A stretch of DNA of 64,000 nt from Ruminococcus flavefaciens (GCF_900143025.1 NZ_FRCT01000005.1:1-64000); one strand, 5' to 3'; counted from the first letter of the stretch, positions 32,764-42,080 are shown. The notes: generated by a model from the letters alone, not told the origin. Numbers and translations: made by a program.

Positions 32764-34983
32764 ATGAAAGAAAAAAATGAGCTTGATGTTCTGGAAAATG
32801 CAGAGCAGAGCGTAATAGAAAGACTCACAGCTGAATATCCTCCCCGCGATGAAAAGGAAAAGGAGAAGATATTCAGTATGAGCGAAAGAAAATGTAAAAA
32901 TAGATCAGACAATATAATAAGAAATGAGGAGCAGACTGTCAGCGGCGTTGAGGTATATAAGCGTCCGAGGTGGCAGAGATTTCTCAGCGTTGCCGCTGCC
33001 TTTGCCATAGTAGTCGGCGGTGTAGCAGGCGGAGCATATGCATACAGGCAGTTCAGAAACAACGAGACAGCTTTCAGCGAGGCTAATAAAAAGATAGCTC
33101 CTTTCGGCGATTTTGCGAAGCTTAACTATCAGCTTTGTGATTACAGTAAAGAGCCGATAGTAAATATAGTCGAGTTGGATAAAGGAACGGAACATGATGG
33201 GAATGACGATGTTATGGAAGAAGAACAGATCAAGCTTCCCGGAGGTACGCCAATATCTCAGGATAAGCGCGAAAAGCTTGCTGATTTCTTCAATAACTAT
33301 GATTATAAGTATATGGAACATACTATATTTAATCCCGAAAACAAAACTTATGGACCTTCTGATAAAGCGCCTGATGCTCCTGAATTCAAGGATTATTCCG
33401 ACGAGCTGGCAAAAGCTATCCTGGAAACCCCGGATCCGTCCGAGATAGAGCTTGAGGAGCCGGAGATTGAGGGTATGACTGTCGGTGAAAATCTCGAACC
33501 GCAAATGCCATACTTTATATGCGATGATTCAAACGAGATAAGAATGATATCAATATATAGGTATGACGGCATAGGCTGCCTTGCTTATTTTAAAATGGAA
33601 TATGAAGAAAAAGACGGTCGTTTTGTTTATGAGGACTTTAGTAGTGTTGAGATGATGGGCTGGGAAATAGATTTTGACTACTTTAAGTCGACTATAACAG
33701 CTATACTCAACGATGAGGACTATACTCTCAGGGATACTTCGGGACAGTCTGATATTAATGAGAATATCGCTCCATTCGGCAATTTCTCAGAAAAGGAATA
33801 CCGCAGTTTAAGAACTGAAGAAGCATCATTATTTATTCAGGCAGACGATTATAGCTTAGGACTTGAGCAGGGTAAGGAAATACCTTTTGAGAAGCGCAAG
33901 GAGCTTGAAGAATTCTTCAACAGTCAGGAATGGAAGGAGTCGGATAAGACGGCATATACCGAGTATACACCTTTCTGGCTGCAAACTATGGAATATCTTA
34001 ACTTTGCTTACATTACCGATGATGAATTGAATATTATATGGCTTGACAGAGATTCAGGAACACTTTCGTATACTACAGTCAAAATAGAAAAAGATACTGA
34101 TGATGATACGAAATACAAGTGCATAGAACCTCATTCAAAGTCAGATGTCAAGGTATACGATATAGACTATGACCTGTTTGCGGCAAAGATAAGAGAGATA
34201 CTCGGTGATGAATTCAGCGATAAGACACATGAGTACAATAATTTCGCAGCTTTCAGATGGACAGTTGAGGATACAGACAGAGCACTTTTAGAGGACGAAA
34301 GAAAAGCTGTATATGATGTTATCAGCAAGTGCGACTGGACAACAAAACAGCCCAAAAACAATACCGATAGCGAACAGCAGGATAACGATTCTATCGTGCT
34401 TTACCATGAGAAAGGCTCAGAGCACGTACTGCTCAGCTTCGAGACTTTTGGCGATTATACTCATGTAGGATATGCTGAGTATACCTACAAGGAGTCGGGA
34501 GAATATACACCTGACGATGTAAATGTAATGGAATCCTATTACTGCGATGATGCCACAATAGTACAGCGCATAAAGGAATGTATTGCGGAAGACGATGCAA
34601 AGAACGGAATTAAAGACTTCTCATTCATCAATGAATATGAAAAAGTCAATGTTTATTATGTAAAAGATGATGAGGCATTTATATTCCCAAAAGAAAAGGC
34701 ATATGAGCTTAGAGAGTTATTCCAGAATACTTCATGGAGCGAAGTGGATAAAGAAGATATTACCGATGAGTTTGATTTGAAGATCACAGGCTTAATAGGC
34801 GATAGAGCAGTATTAACCGAAGTAGGTAAGGACAAATATGGATATACTGTAATTAGCTATCGTGATGTGGTTATTGATCCCTTTACGCTTAAGATAGATG
34901 TTGAAAAGACACCTTATAAAGATATTTGGCTACGCGCAGATAAGGACATTCTCGGACAGATAGAAAAGATATTCAGCGAATAA
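32764..34983 (+). CDS. Putative anti-sigma / sigma-partner membrane protein with four ectodomain repeats
   Basis: The 739-residue protein has a Lys/Glu-rich cytoplasmic part of about 72 residues and one membrane segment at about 73-94. The exterior consists of about four repeats of 140-190 residues. Repeats begin with blocks like IAPFGDFAKLNY, IAPFGNFSEKEY, FAAFRWTVED and IKDFSFINEY, and contain an FF-N-x-x-x-W helix (ADFFNNYDY, EEFFNSQEW, YDVISKCDW, ELFQNTSW). They end with a D-x-x-x-F/I-x-x-x-I helix. The protein at 662-2488 has the same pattern in two copies. The ATG at 32764 follows AAGGAAGG; the upstream in-frame ATG overlaps the sigma gene. A sigma-regulating sensor is inferred from position and topology. 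Confidence 0.75.
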   Translation: MKEKNELDVLENAEQSVIERLTAEYPPRDEKEKEKIFSMSERKCKNRSDNIIRNEEQTVSGVEVYKRPRWQRFLSVAAAFAIVVGGVAGGAYAYRQFRNNETAFSEANKKIAPFGDFAKLNYQLCDYSKEPIVNIVELDKGTEHDGNDDVMEEEQIKLPGGTPISQDKREKLADFFNNYDYKYMEHTIFNPENKTYGPSDKAPDAPEFKDYSDELAKAILETPDPSEIELEEPEIEGMTVGENLEPQMPYFICDDSNEIRMISIYRYDGIGCLAYFKMEYEEKDGRFVYEDFSSVEMMGWEIDFDYFKSTITAILNDEDYTLRDTSGQSDINENIAPFGNFSEKEYRSLRTEEASLFIQADDYSLGLEQGKEIPFEKRKELEEFFNSQEWKESDKTAYTEYTPFWLQTMEYLNFAYITDDELNIIWLDRDSGTLSYTTVKIEKDTDDDTKYKCIEPHSKSDVKVYDIDYDLFAAKIREILGDEFSDKTHEYNNFAAFRWTVEDTDRALLEDERKAVYDVISKCDWTTKQPKNNTDSEQQDNDSIVLYHEKGSEHVLLSFETFGDYTHVGYAEYTYKESGEYTPDDVNVMESYYCDDATIVQRIKECIAEDDAKNGIKDFSFINEYEKVNVYYVKDDEAFIFPKEKAYELRELFQNTSWSEVDKEDITDEFDLKITGLIGDRAVLTEVGKDKYGYTVISYRDVVIDPFTLKIDVEKTPYKDIWLRADKDILGQIEKIFSE

Positions 34984-34991
34984 AAACACAG

Positions 34992-35019
34992 CCGCTCTCC
35001 TATTGGAGAGCGGAGTTTT
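34992..35019 (+). terminator. Terminator of the second sigma operon
   Basis: The stem CCGCTCTCC/GGAGAGCGG is followed by a weak T-run. Confidence 0.7.
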
Positions 35020-35037
35020 GCTATATACCGATAAATA

Positions 35038-35066
35038 AAAAGACCGCACTTGTCGGCGGTCTTTCC
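35038..35066 (-). terminator. Terminator of the small membrane protein gene
   Basis: The stem AAGACCGC/GCGGTCTT has T residues on the minus strand. Confidence 0.75.
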
Positions 35067-35076
35067 TTGTAAAAAA

Positions 35077-35280
35077 TCAGTTTTTACTTACACGTTCACG
35101 CTGCATCATGCGTCTCTGACGCTCAGCTTCCTGAGCCTGCTTCTGGCGTTCTTCATTTCTTCTGATCTGCTCGCTGAAATAAGCCTCGTCAGCTCTTTGC
35201 TTGCTCTTGTGGATAAAAAACATTGCCACAAGAAGCAGCATAACAACAAGAACTATTCCGACTATAAGCACCGGCTGCAT
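35077..35280 (-). CDS. Small single-pass membrane protein with a charged coiled coil
   Basis: The 67-residue protein has a membrane helix (about 3-23, VLIVGIVLVVMLLLVAMFFI). A highly charged Arg/Gln/Glu helix follows (about 25-63), probably a coiled coil in the cytoplasm. The RBS is AAAGGAGGG and both a promoter and a terminator are present, so this is a real gene. The family is unknown; the layout resembles YneF- or FtsB-like small proteins only in general terms. Confidence 0.75.
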   Translation of the reverse strand: MQPVLIVGIVLVVMLLLVAMFFIHKSKQRADEAYFSEQIRRNEERQKQAQEAERQRRMMQRERVSKN

Positions 35281-35331
35281 ATCAATTCCCTCCTTTTTAT
35301 TAAATTTGACTGCCTGTAATATGTTACCTAA

Positions 35332-35360
35332 ATTATACCATATTGAGTTTCCGCCTTCAA
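35332..35360 (-). promoter_or_regulatory. Sigma-A promoter of the small membrane protein gene
   Basis: Minus-strand TTGAAG, 17 bases, TGG-TATAAT. Confidence 0.75.
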
Positions 35361-35563
35361 CCGTAAATACGACGAATTTTCACAGGCTTCATTGTGCATT
35401 TATTACAATGAAAAGACCGGTCATACATGATGCAGAATTTTAATGTCAGAATTATACCAAAAAGTGCATATTATTTTTATATAGCAGGTGTGATAACACA
35501 GTTTTTGTGTTAAGTGTGTTTATCAAATCTCGTGCCGTATTAGTGTATTCAAATAAAATTCAC

Positions 35564-35592
35564 TGGACATATCATAATAAATATGATATAAT
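35564..35592 (+). promoter_or_regulatory. Sigma-A promoter of the GAF-GGDEF gene with palindrome in the spacer
   Basis: TGGACA, 17 bases, TGA-TATAAT. The inverted repeat ATATCAT-AATAA-ATGATAT-like sequence fills the spacer and could be an operator. Confidence 0.65.
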
Positions 35593-35645
35593 ATAACAGG
35601 ACAAATGATTTCCGTATCTTAATATTTTTTGAGAAAGGAGTTATT

Positions 35646-37061
35646 ATGGACTTTCAGGAGTATGTTGATAAATTTGAGCCCATGACCTGCATAATTTCCA
35701 TAGAAAAGCTTGAAAACGGCGAATACGGCGAAATAAGGCTGGTTGCAGGCAATAAGGCTTATGTGGACTCTATAGAAAATCCGCATCATGTTTCGGCATC
35801 ATCTATGCTCAATAACAAGTTCGTGCCCAACAGTCCATATGAAAAGTATATCCCGAAGGATCTGAATTTTGAGGATTGCGTATATAATGCTGCTATTAAA
35901 AAGAAGATAATGCACACATATATCCACCCTGAGAGGTATGATTTCTGGATCAATATGGTAATGATGCCACTTGCATCTGATGACCCGAAAATGGGCTACT
36001 GCTCATATTCGCAGGAGCTTACTATAAAAAGCAATGCTGATATGATGGCGAATACCTCTGCCGAAACAGCGGCTGCTGTTATAAAGACCTGTATCAAGCT
36101 GAGAAGCACGGATAATTTCCGTGAGACAATGAACGAGGTAATAAGAGATATCAGAGAGCTTTGCGGTGCAGAGCAGTGCTGTATACTTCTTGCCGACTTT
36201 GAAGAAGGGACCTGCTCGGTGCTTGCCGAGGATCTTCTTGACAAAAAACGCACAAAGCATATGGATTATTACATACATGAAGGCTTTTTCGATATAGTTG
36301 AGTCATGGAGAGATACTATCGCAGGCAGCTCATGTCTTATCATACAGAGCGAAAAGGATATGCAGGTATTGAAGGAAAGAAATCCCATATGGCATGCCTC
36401 ACTTATTGAAGCCGAGGTCAACAGCGTGGTGTTGTTCCCGTTAAAGCATAATAATGAAATACTCGGATATATATGGGCGGTAGATTTTGATACCTCCCAG
36501 ACCTCGAAAATAAAGGATACGCTTGAGATAACATCTTACTTCATAGCTTCCGAGATAGCCAATTATCAGCTTCTCAACAAGCTTGAGATACTCAGCTCCA
36601 TTGACCTTCTGACGGGCATATATAACCGTAATGCTATGAATAACCGCATATACAGGTTCACATCGGGAAAAGACCCTGCACCTCAGTGCTTCGGCATAAT
36701 ATTTGCCGACCTCAACGGTCTGAAGCAGAAGAACGATGAAGAGGGTCACGTAGAGGGCGATAAGCTTCTTAAAGGAGCTGCGGCTCTGCTTCAGGAGACC
36801 TTCCCCGAGTGTGAGATATACCGTGCAGGCGGCGATGAATTCATGCTTATTGCCATTGATGTCTGCGAAAAAACTCTTTCCGAGCGTGTGGAAAAGCTCA
36901 GGAAGGACTCCGAATGTCCCGATAATATAAGCTTTGCACTTGGTCTTTACTTTGACGACAAGGGCAATGATATACGTATCGCCATGAGGACCGCAGATGA
37001 GAGAATGTACGAGGATAAAAAGCGTTTTTACGGCAAATACCCCGAGCGTAAGCGCAGATAA
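35646..37061 (+). CDS. Soluble diguanylate cyclase with a GAF-like sensor
   Basis: The 471-residue protein has no membrane segment. An N-terminal PAS-like region (1-130) is followed by a GAF-like domain (about 150-310; ELCGAEQCCILLADF, SVVLFPLKHNNEILGYIWAV). A C-terminal GGDEF domain has the intact motif YRAGGDEFMLI and FADLNGLKQKNDEEGHVEGD. It makes cyclic di-GMP in response to an unknown cytosolic signal. The RBS is AAAGGAG. It is the second cyclase in this window; no EAL or HD-GYP phosphodiesterase is visible. Confidence 0.92.
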   Translation: MDFQEYVDKFEPMTCIISIEKLENGEYGEIRLVAGNKAYVDSIENPHHVSASSMLNNKFVPNSPYEKYIPKDLNFEDCVYNAAIKKKIMHTYIHPERYDFWINMVMMPLASDDPKMGYCSYSQELTIKSNADMMANTSAETAAAVIKTCIKLRSTDNFRETMNEVIRDIRELCGAEQCCILLADFEEGTCSVLAEDLLDKKRTKHMDYYIHEGFFDIVESWRDTIAGSSCLIIQSEKDMQVLKERNPIWHASLIEAEVNSVVLFPLKHNNEILGYIWAVDFDTSQTSKIKDTLEITSYFIASEIANYQLLNKLEILSSIDLLTGIYNRNAMNNRIYRFTSGKDPAPQCFGIIFADLNGLKQKNDEEGHVEGDKLLKGAAALLQETFPECEIYRAGGDEFMLIAIDVCEKTLSERVEKLRKDSECPDNISFALGLYFDDKGNDIRIAMRTADERMYEDKKRFYGKYPERKRR

Positions 37062-37068
37062 GACAAAT

Positions 37069-37097
37069 AAAAGTCCCTTCATTGAAGGGACTTTTTT
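37069..37097 (+). terminator. Terminator of the GAF-GGDEF gene
   Basis: The stem AAAAGTCCCTTC/GAAGGGACTTTT plus T-run overlaps the 3' end of the opposing gene. Confidence 0.85.
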
Positions 37098-37792
37098 CTG
37101 CATGAATACAGGTATATATAAGCGGCTGTTCCTGCGGCTGCAATAACAATGCAGAGTACCTGATTAAGTGAGATTATCTTTCCTGCGTGAGATGCGCGGA
37201 GAAAGTCCAGTCCGCCTTTGCCGAGTACAGAAGCAATTATTATGAAAAACTCGGTGTTCCTGCTTTTCCTCATAAACAAAATCATACCAACAATAAATAT
37301 AGCAAAGAAAACGATGGTTTCCGCAAGCTGTACAGGGAAAACGCATATATGCCCCGTCATTTTTCCTGTGTATTCTATGCAGAATGGTCCGTCATAAGCC
37401 ATACCGCGGCAGCAGCCCACTGACAGGCAGCCTATCTTTGAAATGCTGTACATCAGCGGTATGATAAGTGTGCAGCTTGTTAGCATAGTGCTGAATTCGC
37501 GGCGGTCTCTGCCGATAAGTTCGATAGTCACAATTGCCGCGTACATTCCTGCAAGTCCGCCGATAGAGGAAAGCCCCATACCGTTGCCGAGGGTGGTAAT
37601 ATAAGTCAGCAGCAAGCCTCCGAATATACTCATAAAAGGTGCAAGCAGCGAAAGATAGCCTGCAATTCTTTTCCTTACGCCGTTTTTTACATTCAGAAGG
37701 AACATTGAGCCTATGCCTGCTGCAAAGGAAAGGACTATCATTATAGGGTAGGGCGGTATCTTGCCCCAGTCTGTATCTATATGCAAGGTCAT
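37079..37792 (-). CDS. Lgt-like membrane protein (prolipoprotein diacylglyceryl transferase family)
   Basis: The 237-residue protein has about seven membrane helices and the Lgt-type layout with YPIMIVLSFAAGIGSMFLL and FPVQLAE. In place of the canonical Lgt signature (GRxGNFxNGE) it has SKIGCLSVGCCRG, with three cysteines. That makes it a side branch, and lipoprotein modification should not be assumed. The start at the second ATG has CGGAG 9 bases upstream. It lies 18 bases after the membrane protein gene upstream and is probably cotranscribed with it. Confidence 0.75.
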   Translation of the reverse strand: MTLHIDTDWGKIPPYPIMIVLSFAAGIGSMFLLNVKNGVRKRIAGYLSLLAPFMSIFGGLLLTYITTLGNGMGLSSIGGLAGMYAAIVTIELIGRDRREFSTMLTSCTLIIPLMYSISKIGCLSVGCCRGMAYDGPFCIEYTGKMTGHICVFPVQLAETIVFFAIFIVGMILFMRKSRNTEFFIIIASVLGKGGLDFLRASHAGKIISLNQVLCIVIAAAGTAAYIYLYSCRKKSLQ

Positions 37793-37810
37793 TGTTGTCA
37801 TCTCCGGAGC

Positions 37811-38371
37811 TTATTTCGGCATATTTTCACAGCATGACAGGAAATCTTTTGCTATTATATTGCAGGTTATAGCGACCATTATGAAGCCGATCATTAATAA
37901 TATACCGAATATTATGTATATTATCATAAGTACCTTGCCGAAGGTGTTCTGCGGATAATTTACACGTACTATTATCATAAGTATTATCGCAGCTATCCAG
38001 CAGGGAAATGTGAGGATCGCTCCGCCGATAATTGCCAGTATAAAACCCATACCCATGAGACCTAAGGATATGCCGCACATGGTATTTGCCTTGTTTTCGC
38101 TTTCACTGTCAAGTGGCTGGTAAGGCGGATAATAGTTGGTAATAGGCTTATCGAAGCTGAAAACCACCTCATCGTTTCCGCTGTATGACATAGATATAAG
38201 GTAATAGTACTCCTCACGGGTGAGATAATGGAACCATTTACCCTCCGCGGTCTTGATAAAGAAATGTCTCTGCAATACTTCTTCATCTACTCCATCAGGA
38301 GCGAATATTGCAGGTATGCCCTGCACCATATCGTATGTGCAATCCTTGACCTCATAAAAGTGTATTCTCAT
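37811..38371 (-). CDS. Hypothetical membrane protein
   Basis: The 186-residue protein has a soluble N-terminal part of about 100 residues (FHYLTREEYYYLISMS) and two C-terminal membrane helices (about 105-130 and 150-180), the first in GISLGLMGMGFILAIIGGAI. The family is not recognised. The ATG at 38371 follows GGGGGGC. It forms a short operon with the Lgt-like gene and has a promoter at 38404-38432. Confidence 0.75.
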   Translation of the reverse strand: MRIHFYEVKDCTYDMVQGIPAIFAPDGVDEEVLQRHFFIKTAEGKWFHYLTREEYYYLISMSYSGNDEVVFSFDKPITNYYPPYQPLDSESENKANTMCGISLGLMGMGFILAIIGGAILTFPCWIAAIILMIIVRVNYPQNTFGKVLMIIYIIFGILLMIGFIMVAITCNIIAKDFLSCCENMPK

Positions 38372-38403
38372 ATAAATGCCCCCCATTGGCTTTCATTGAT
38401 TAT

Positions 38404-38432
38404 ATTTTACATTATCGCAGGAATTTTTTCAA
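38404..38432 (-). promoter_or_regulatory. Sigma-A promoter of the membrane protein/Lgt-like operon
   Basis: Minus-strand TTGAAA, 17 bases, TAAAAT. Confidence 0.65.
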
Positions 38433-38488
38433 GATGATCAACGTCATTTTTTCAGTGACATTTGTCATTATTATGAGCTTTTTGCTTC

Positions 38489-38517
38489 TTGACTATCGTG
38501 ATGCAAACTGCTATAAT
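38489..38517 (+). promoter_or_regulatory. Sigma-A promoter of the ABC transporter operon
   Basis: TTGACT, 17 bases, TGC-TATAAT. Confidence 0.82.
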
Positions 38518-38562
38518 CTATATTGAGGGCTTTTCAGTCCAAGAACAAACGGAGGATTTAAT

Positions 38563-39270
38563 ATGCGTTTTTTCATTGAAAATCTATCAAAAAAATATGA
38601 TGATAAACAGGTACTAAGAGATATAACATTCACCTTTGATTCAGGCAAGATATACGGACTTCTTGGCAGAAACGGAGCAGGAAAGACCACTCTTTTCAAT
38701 TGCATAAACGGTGATATCTCATCTGATTCGGGTAAATTTACACTTCTTACGGATACAGGCAGCAGAGAACTTATGTCCGAGGATATAGGATACGTGCTTT
38801 CAACTCCCACAGTTCCCGAATTCCTTACGGGAAGGGAATTCCTCAAATTCTTTACAGAGATTCACGCCGACAAGATACAGGATCTGAAGCCTCTTGATGT
38901 ATATTTCGACTATATGGGCATTGACCGCATAGACCGCGACAAGCTGTTGAAGGACTATTCTCACGGTATGAAAAACAAGATGCAGATGCTGATAAACTTC
39001 ATAGCACAGCCGAATATACTTCTTCTTGACGAGCCGCTTACCTCTCTTGACGTAGTAGTTGCCGAGGAGATGAAGCAGCTTCTCCGCTCGCTTAAAGGCA
39101 ATAAGATAACTATTCTTTCCACACATATAATGGACCTTGCACTTGACCTCTGCGACGAGATAGTGCTCCTCAATCACGGTGTACTTGAGCCTGTATACAA
39201 GTCAGACCTTGACAACAACGAGTTCAAGGACAAGATAATCGCAGCACTGAGGGAGGATAACAATGCTTAA
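38563..39270 (+). CDS. ABC transporter ATP-binding protein
   Basis: The 235-residue ATPase has Walker A GRNGAGKTT, Walker B ILLLDEP, the switch His in LSTH, and a signature of the form YSHGMKNK in place of LSGGQ. This signature variant is common in exporters of the ABC-2 type. The last 8 bases overlap the start of the permease gene. The RBS is GGAGG. The substrate is unknown. Confidence 0.93.
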   Translation: MRFFIENLSKKYDDKQVLRDITFTFDSGKIYGLLGRNGAGKTTLFNCINGDISSDSGKFTLLTDTGSRELMSEDIGYVLSTPTVPEFLTGREFLKFFTEIHADKIQDLKPLDVYFDYMGIDRIDRDKLLKDYSHGMKNKMQMLINFIAQPNILLLDEPLTSLDVVVAEEMKQLLRSLKGNKITILSTHIMDLALDLCDEIVLLNHGVLEPVYKSDLDNNEFKDKIIAALREDNNA

Positions 39271-40852
39271 AACTCTCCTTATATCCTTCAAGCTGAAAAA
39301 CGCATATCGCGTAAATTCAATACTTTATGCCTGTAGGCAGATACCGCTCATAGGAAAGCTTTTTCCGCCTGATGTCTACAGCATGACGGGCTTCAAGGTA
39401 TTTGCCTATATCATATCTATTCTCTGGCAGTTCTTTACGATGTTTGCATTCAAGATCGCTTATTTCTTTTTTGCAGTTACGGTCTGGTGCGGCGTGTTTG
39501 AGATAAACAGGGCGGACTCACCGAGATTTTTCCTGCACTTGCTTGTACCGCTTACCATTGCGGGGGCATTTGTGAATAACTATATGTTCACTCCCGAGAA
39601 GCACAAGTATTATGCGATGATACAGCTTGGTATGGACGCTAAGAGCTTCACTCTTGTCAATTACTTCTTCAATCTCGCAAGGCATTTTATCGGCTTTACT
39701 GTGGTTGCAATTTTTATCGGACTCGATAACGGTATGGCTCTGTGGGAATGTCTGATGATTTCGGTATTTGGTATCGCAGCCAAGACAGCAGTATGTCCCA
39801 TAGAGATGATACGCTTCAAAAAGGGCAAAAAGCTTGCGACAAAGGCAAAGCTCAATGTATTGACCATGCTGCTTGGCATCGCGTTCATAATGGGACTTTA
39901 CATTCTGCCTGTATTCGGCTATATGATACCTCTTACGGTATCCTACGCTGTAATGGCGGCAGTCATAGCAGCAGCAGTTATCGCCCTGCCGTATATATTG
40001 AAGTTCAAAGAATACCGCGCACTTAACAAGGAGATACTCAATGCCGAGTTCGTATCTCAAATGGACTCAAAGGCAGTTAAGCAACAGAATTTCCGGAAGA
40101 ACACCCAGAAGAATATCAGTGCAGATGCTGATATCACCAGTGATAAGAGCGGATTTGAGTACCTTAACGAGCTTTTTGTAAAGCGTCATAAGAAGATACT
40201 CTGGGGAAGCTCTGTGAAGATAACAGTGGTACTTGCGGTAGTTCTTACGTTACTGTGTATCATAAGCGTCCTTACCCCGAAGGAGGCAGAGGAACTTAAC
40301 GATTATATCGGAAAATCGCTTCCGTATTTCGTATTCATAATGTATGCCATTAACCGCGGTATGCAGTTCACACAGGCACTTTTCGTAAACTGTGACCACA
40401 GTCTGCTCACATATCCCTTCTATAAGCAGCCCAAGTCCATACTGAATCTTTTCCGCATAAGGCTCCGCGAGATAATCAAGGTAAACCTTCTTCCTGCGGC
40501 AGTGGGCGGTATAGGTATTTCAGCCCTGCTGTTCTTCTCGGGGGGCACGGATAATCCCGTAACCTACGGCGTAATATTTGTTTCCATGTGTGCTCTGAGC
40601 GTATTTTTCTCGGTACATTATCTTACGATATACTATCTGCTCCAGCCCTACAACGCAGGCACAGAGATTAAGAACGGCACATACCGTATCATTACAACAG
40701 TTACCTATCTTGTATGCTACTGGATGATATATGTGGAGGTTCCCGCACTTCTATTTGGTGCCCTGACAATAGTATTCTGTGTGCTTTATATTGCAGTAGC
40801 CTGCCTGCTGGTGTATAAATTCGCACCCAAGACCTTCAGGATACACAGCTAA
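39263..40852 (+). CDS. ABC transporter permease, ABC-2-like
   Basis: The 529-residue protein has about 10-12 predicted membrane helices, with a charged cytoplasmic loop near residues 265-305 (QQNFRKNTQKN). It overlaps the ATPase gene by 8 bases, so the two are translationally coupled. There is no recognised substrate motif. It ends before a terminator at 40863. Confidence 0.85.
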   Translation: MLKTLLISFKLKNAYRVNSILYACRQIPLIGKLFPPDVYSMTGFKVFAYIISILWQFFTMFAFKIAYFFFAVTVWCGVFEINRADSPRFFLHLLVPLTIAGAFVNNYMFTPEKHKYYAMIQLGMDAKSFTLVNYFFNLARHFIGFTVVAIFIGLDNGMALWECLMISVFGIAAKTAVCPIEMIRFKKGKKLATKAKLNVLTMLLGIAFIMGLYILPVFGYMIPLTVSYAVMAAVIAAAVIALPYILKFKEYRALNKEILNAEFVSQMDSKAVKQQNFRKNTQKNISADADITSDKSGFEYLNELFVKRHKKILWGSSVKITVVLAVVLTLLCIISVLTPKEAEELNDYIGKSLPYFVFIMYAINRGMQFTQALFVNCDHSLLTYPFYKQPKSILNLFRIRLREIIKVNLLPAAVGGIGISALLFFSGGTDNPVTYGVIFVSMCALSVFFSVHYLTIYYLLQPYNAGTEIKNGTYRIITTVTYLVCYWMIYVEVPALLFGALTIVFCVLYIAVACLLVYKFAPKTFRIHS

Positions 40853-40862
40853 TTTTCATTGA

Positions 40863-40897
40863 ACAGACCCGTTAAAATAATAAAAGGGTCTGTTTTT
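40863..40897 (+). terminator. Terminator of the ABC transporter operon
   Basis: The stem ACAGACCC/GGGTCTGT has a 14-base A/T loop and a T-run. Confidence 0.85.
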
Positions 40898-41030
40898 ATG
40901 CCGCAGACTGAAATATTACGGACGATATTTCAAATATATATATTGACACGCATATGTGAGTGTCTGCTTAATGTGTAAGTAAACGATTATTTCTAATGGA
41001 GCATATTATAAAAGAGAAAGGCGGATTTTT

Positions 41031-42080
41031 TTGACAAAAATAACCGACTGGATAAAGGAACACAGAAAGTTGCTTCTGAGAACACTTATTGCGATACTTT
41101 TCGCAGATATACTGCTCATCGTTATTTTTTCTTCCAAAAGCGATGATAAGCCTGAGCCCAAGGCAGCGGAAAAGGAATACAGGGCTGCTGCGGAAATAAC
41201 TGAGGTAACAAGCGTGGCAGAGGTATCGCAGCCTGCCGAACAGAATGTAAATACAGAGCCGAAGAACGTATCCGAAAAGAAGAGCGGGATAGATACGGAT
41301 TATCTGCCATACTGTAAGGCATCTGCCGTATATTCTTTGAAAAAGGGCGAGTTTCTGTACAGCAATAATATAAACGAGGAGACTGCTCCTGCCAGCCTAA
41401 CAAAGCTGCTTACAGCGTCGGTAGCACTGAAATACGCCGATGCAGACGATGTATTCACAGCAGGCTCAGAGCTTGCATACGTAAACGAGAATTCAAGCCT
41501 TGCAGGACTTGCGGTAGGCGACAGCCTTACGCTCCGTGACCTGATAACAGGTATGTTCCTTGCCTCGGGAAATGATGCTGCACGTACAGTAGCGGTAAAT
41601 GTAGCAAGAATGAACTTCCCTGATGCAGACCTTAATGACGTTGAGGCTGTGAACTGCTTCTGCGGACTTATGGAACAGTTTGCCAAGAGCATCGGCATGG
41701 AAAACAGCAATTTTGTAAGTCCGGACGGCTGGGATAAATATGACCAGTACACAACAGTATCCGACCTTATCAAGCTTACGGAATACGTTATGTCCGTGCC
41801 GGAGCTGCGAGATATCGTTGCAATGCCGCAAAAGACGGTATATTCCACAGCAGGAAAGGTTTTCACATGGCAGAACTCAAATCAGCTTCTTGATATAAAC
41901 GGAAACTATTACTGCGAAAATGCCATAGGCGTAAAGACAGGAACTACACAGAACGCAGGAAGCTGTCTTATATCCGCCTTTGAAACTGACGACGATACAT
42001 ATATATCGGTAGTAGTGGGCTGCAATACAGACAATGACAGATACGATTATACCCTTAATATGATATATCAGATATTGTAA
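41031..42080 (+). CDS. D-alanyl-D-alanine carboxypeptidase (low-molecular-weight PBP)
   Basis: The 349-residue protein has an N-terminal signal anchor (about 14-33), a Glu/Ala-rich linker, and a peptidase S11 domain. The domain has the three penicillin-binding motifs: SLTK (S122-K125), SGN (179-181) and KTG (302-304). It trims the terminal D-Ala of peptidoglycan stem peptides. The usual C-terminal amphipathic anchor is absent, because anchoring is N-terminal. The start codon is TTG at 41031 with AGGCGG upstream. Confidence 0.92.
   Translation: MTKITDWIKEHRKLLLRTLIAILFADILLIVIFSSKSDDKPEPKAAEKEYRAAAEITEVTSVAEVSQPAEQNVNTEPKNVSEKKSGIDTDYLPYCKASAVYSLKKGEFLYSNNINEETAPASLTKLLTASVALKYADADDVFTAGSELAYVNENSSLAGLAVGDSLTLRDLITGMFLASGNDAARTVAVNVARMNFPDADLNDVEAVNCFCGLMEQFAKSIGMENSNFVSPDGWDKYDQYTTVSDLIKLTEYVMSVPELRDIVAMPQKTVYSTAGKVFTWQNSNQLLDINGNYYCENAIGVKTGTTQNAGSCLISAFETDDDTYISVVVGCNTDNDRYDYTLNMIYQIL

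Larger units (their letters stand above)
35281..35645. other. Divergent regulatory region with palindromes
   Basis: It holds two promoters (35332-35360 minus, 35564-35592 plus). A hairpin TAACACA-GTTTT-TGTGTTA lies near 35492-35510, followed by a further GTGTTTATCA half. No gene is seen. Confidence 0.6.
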
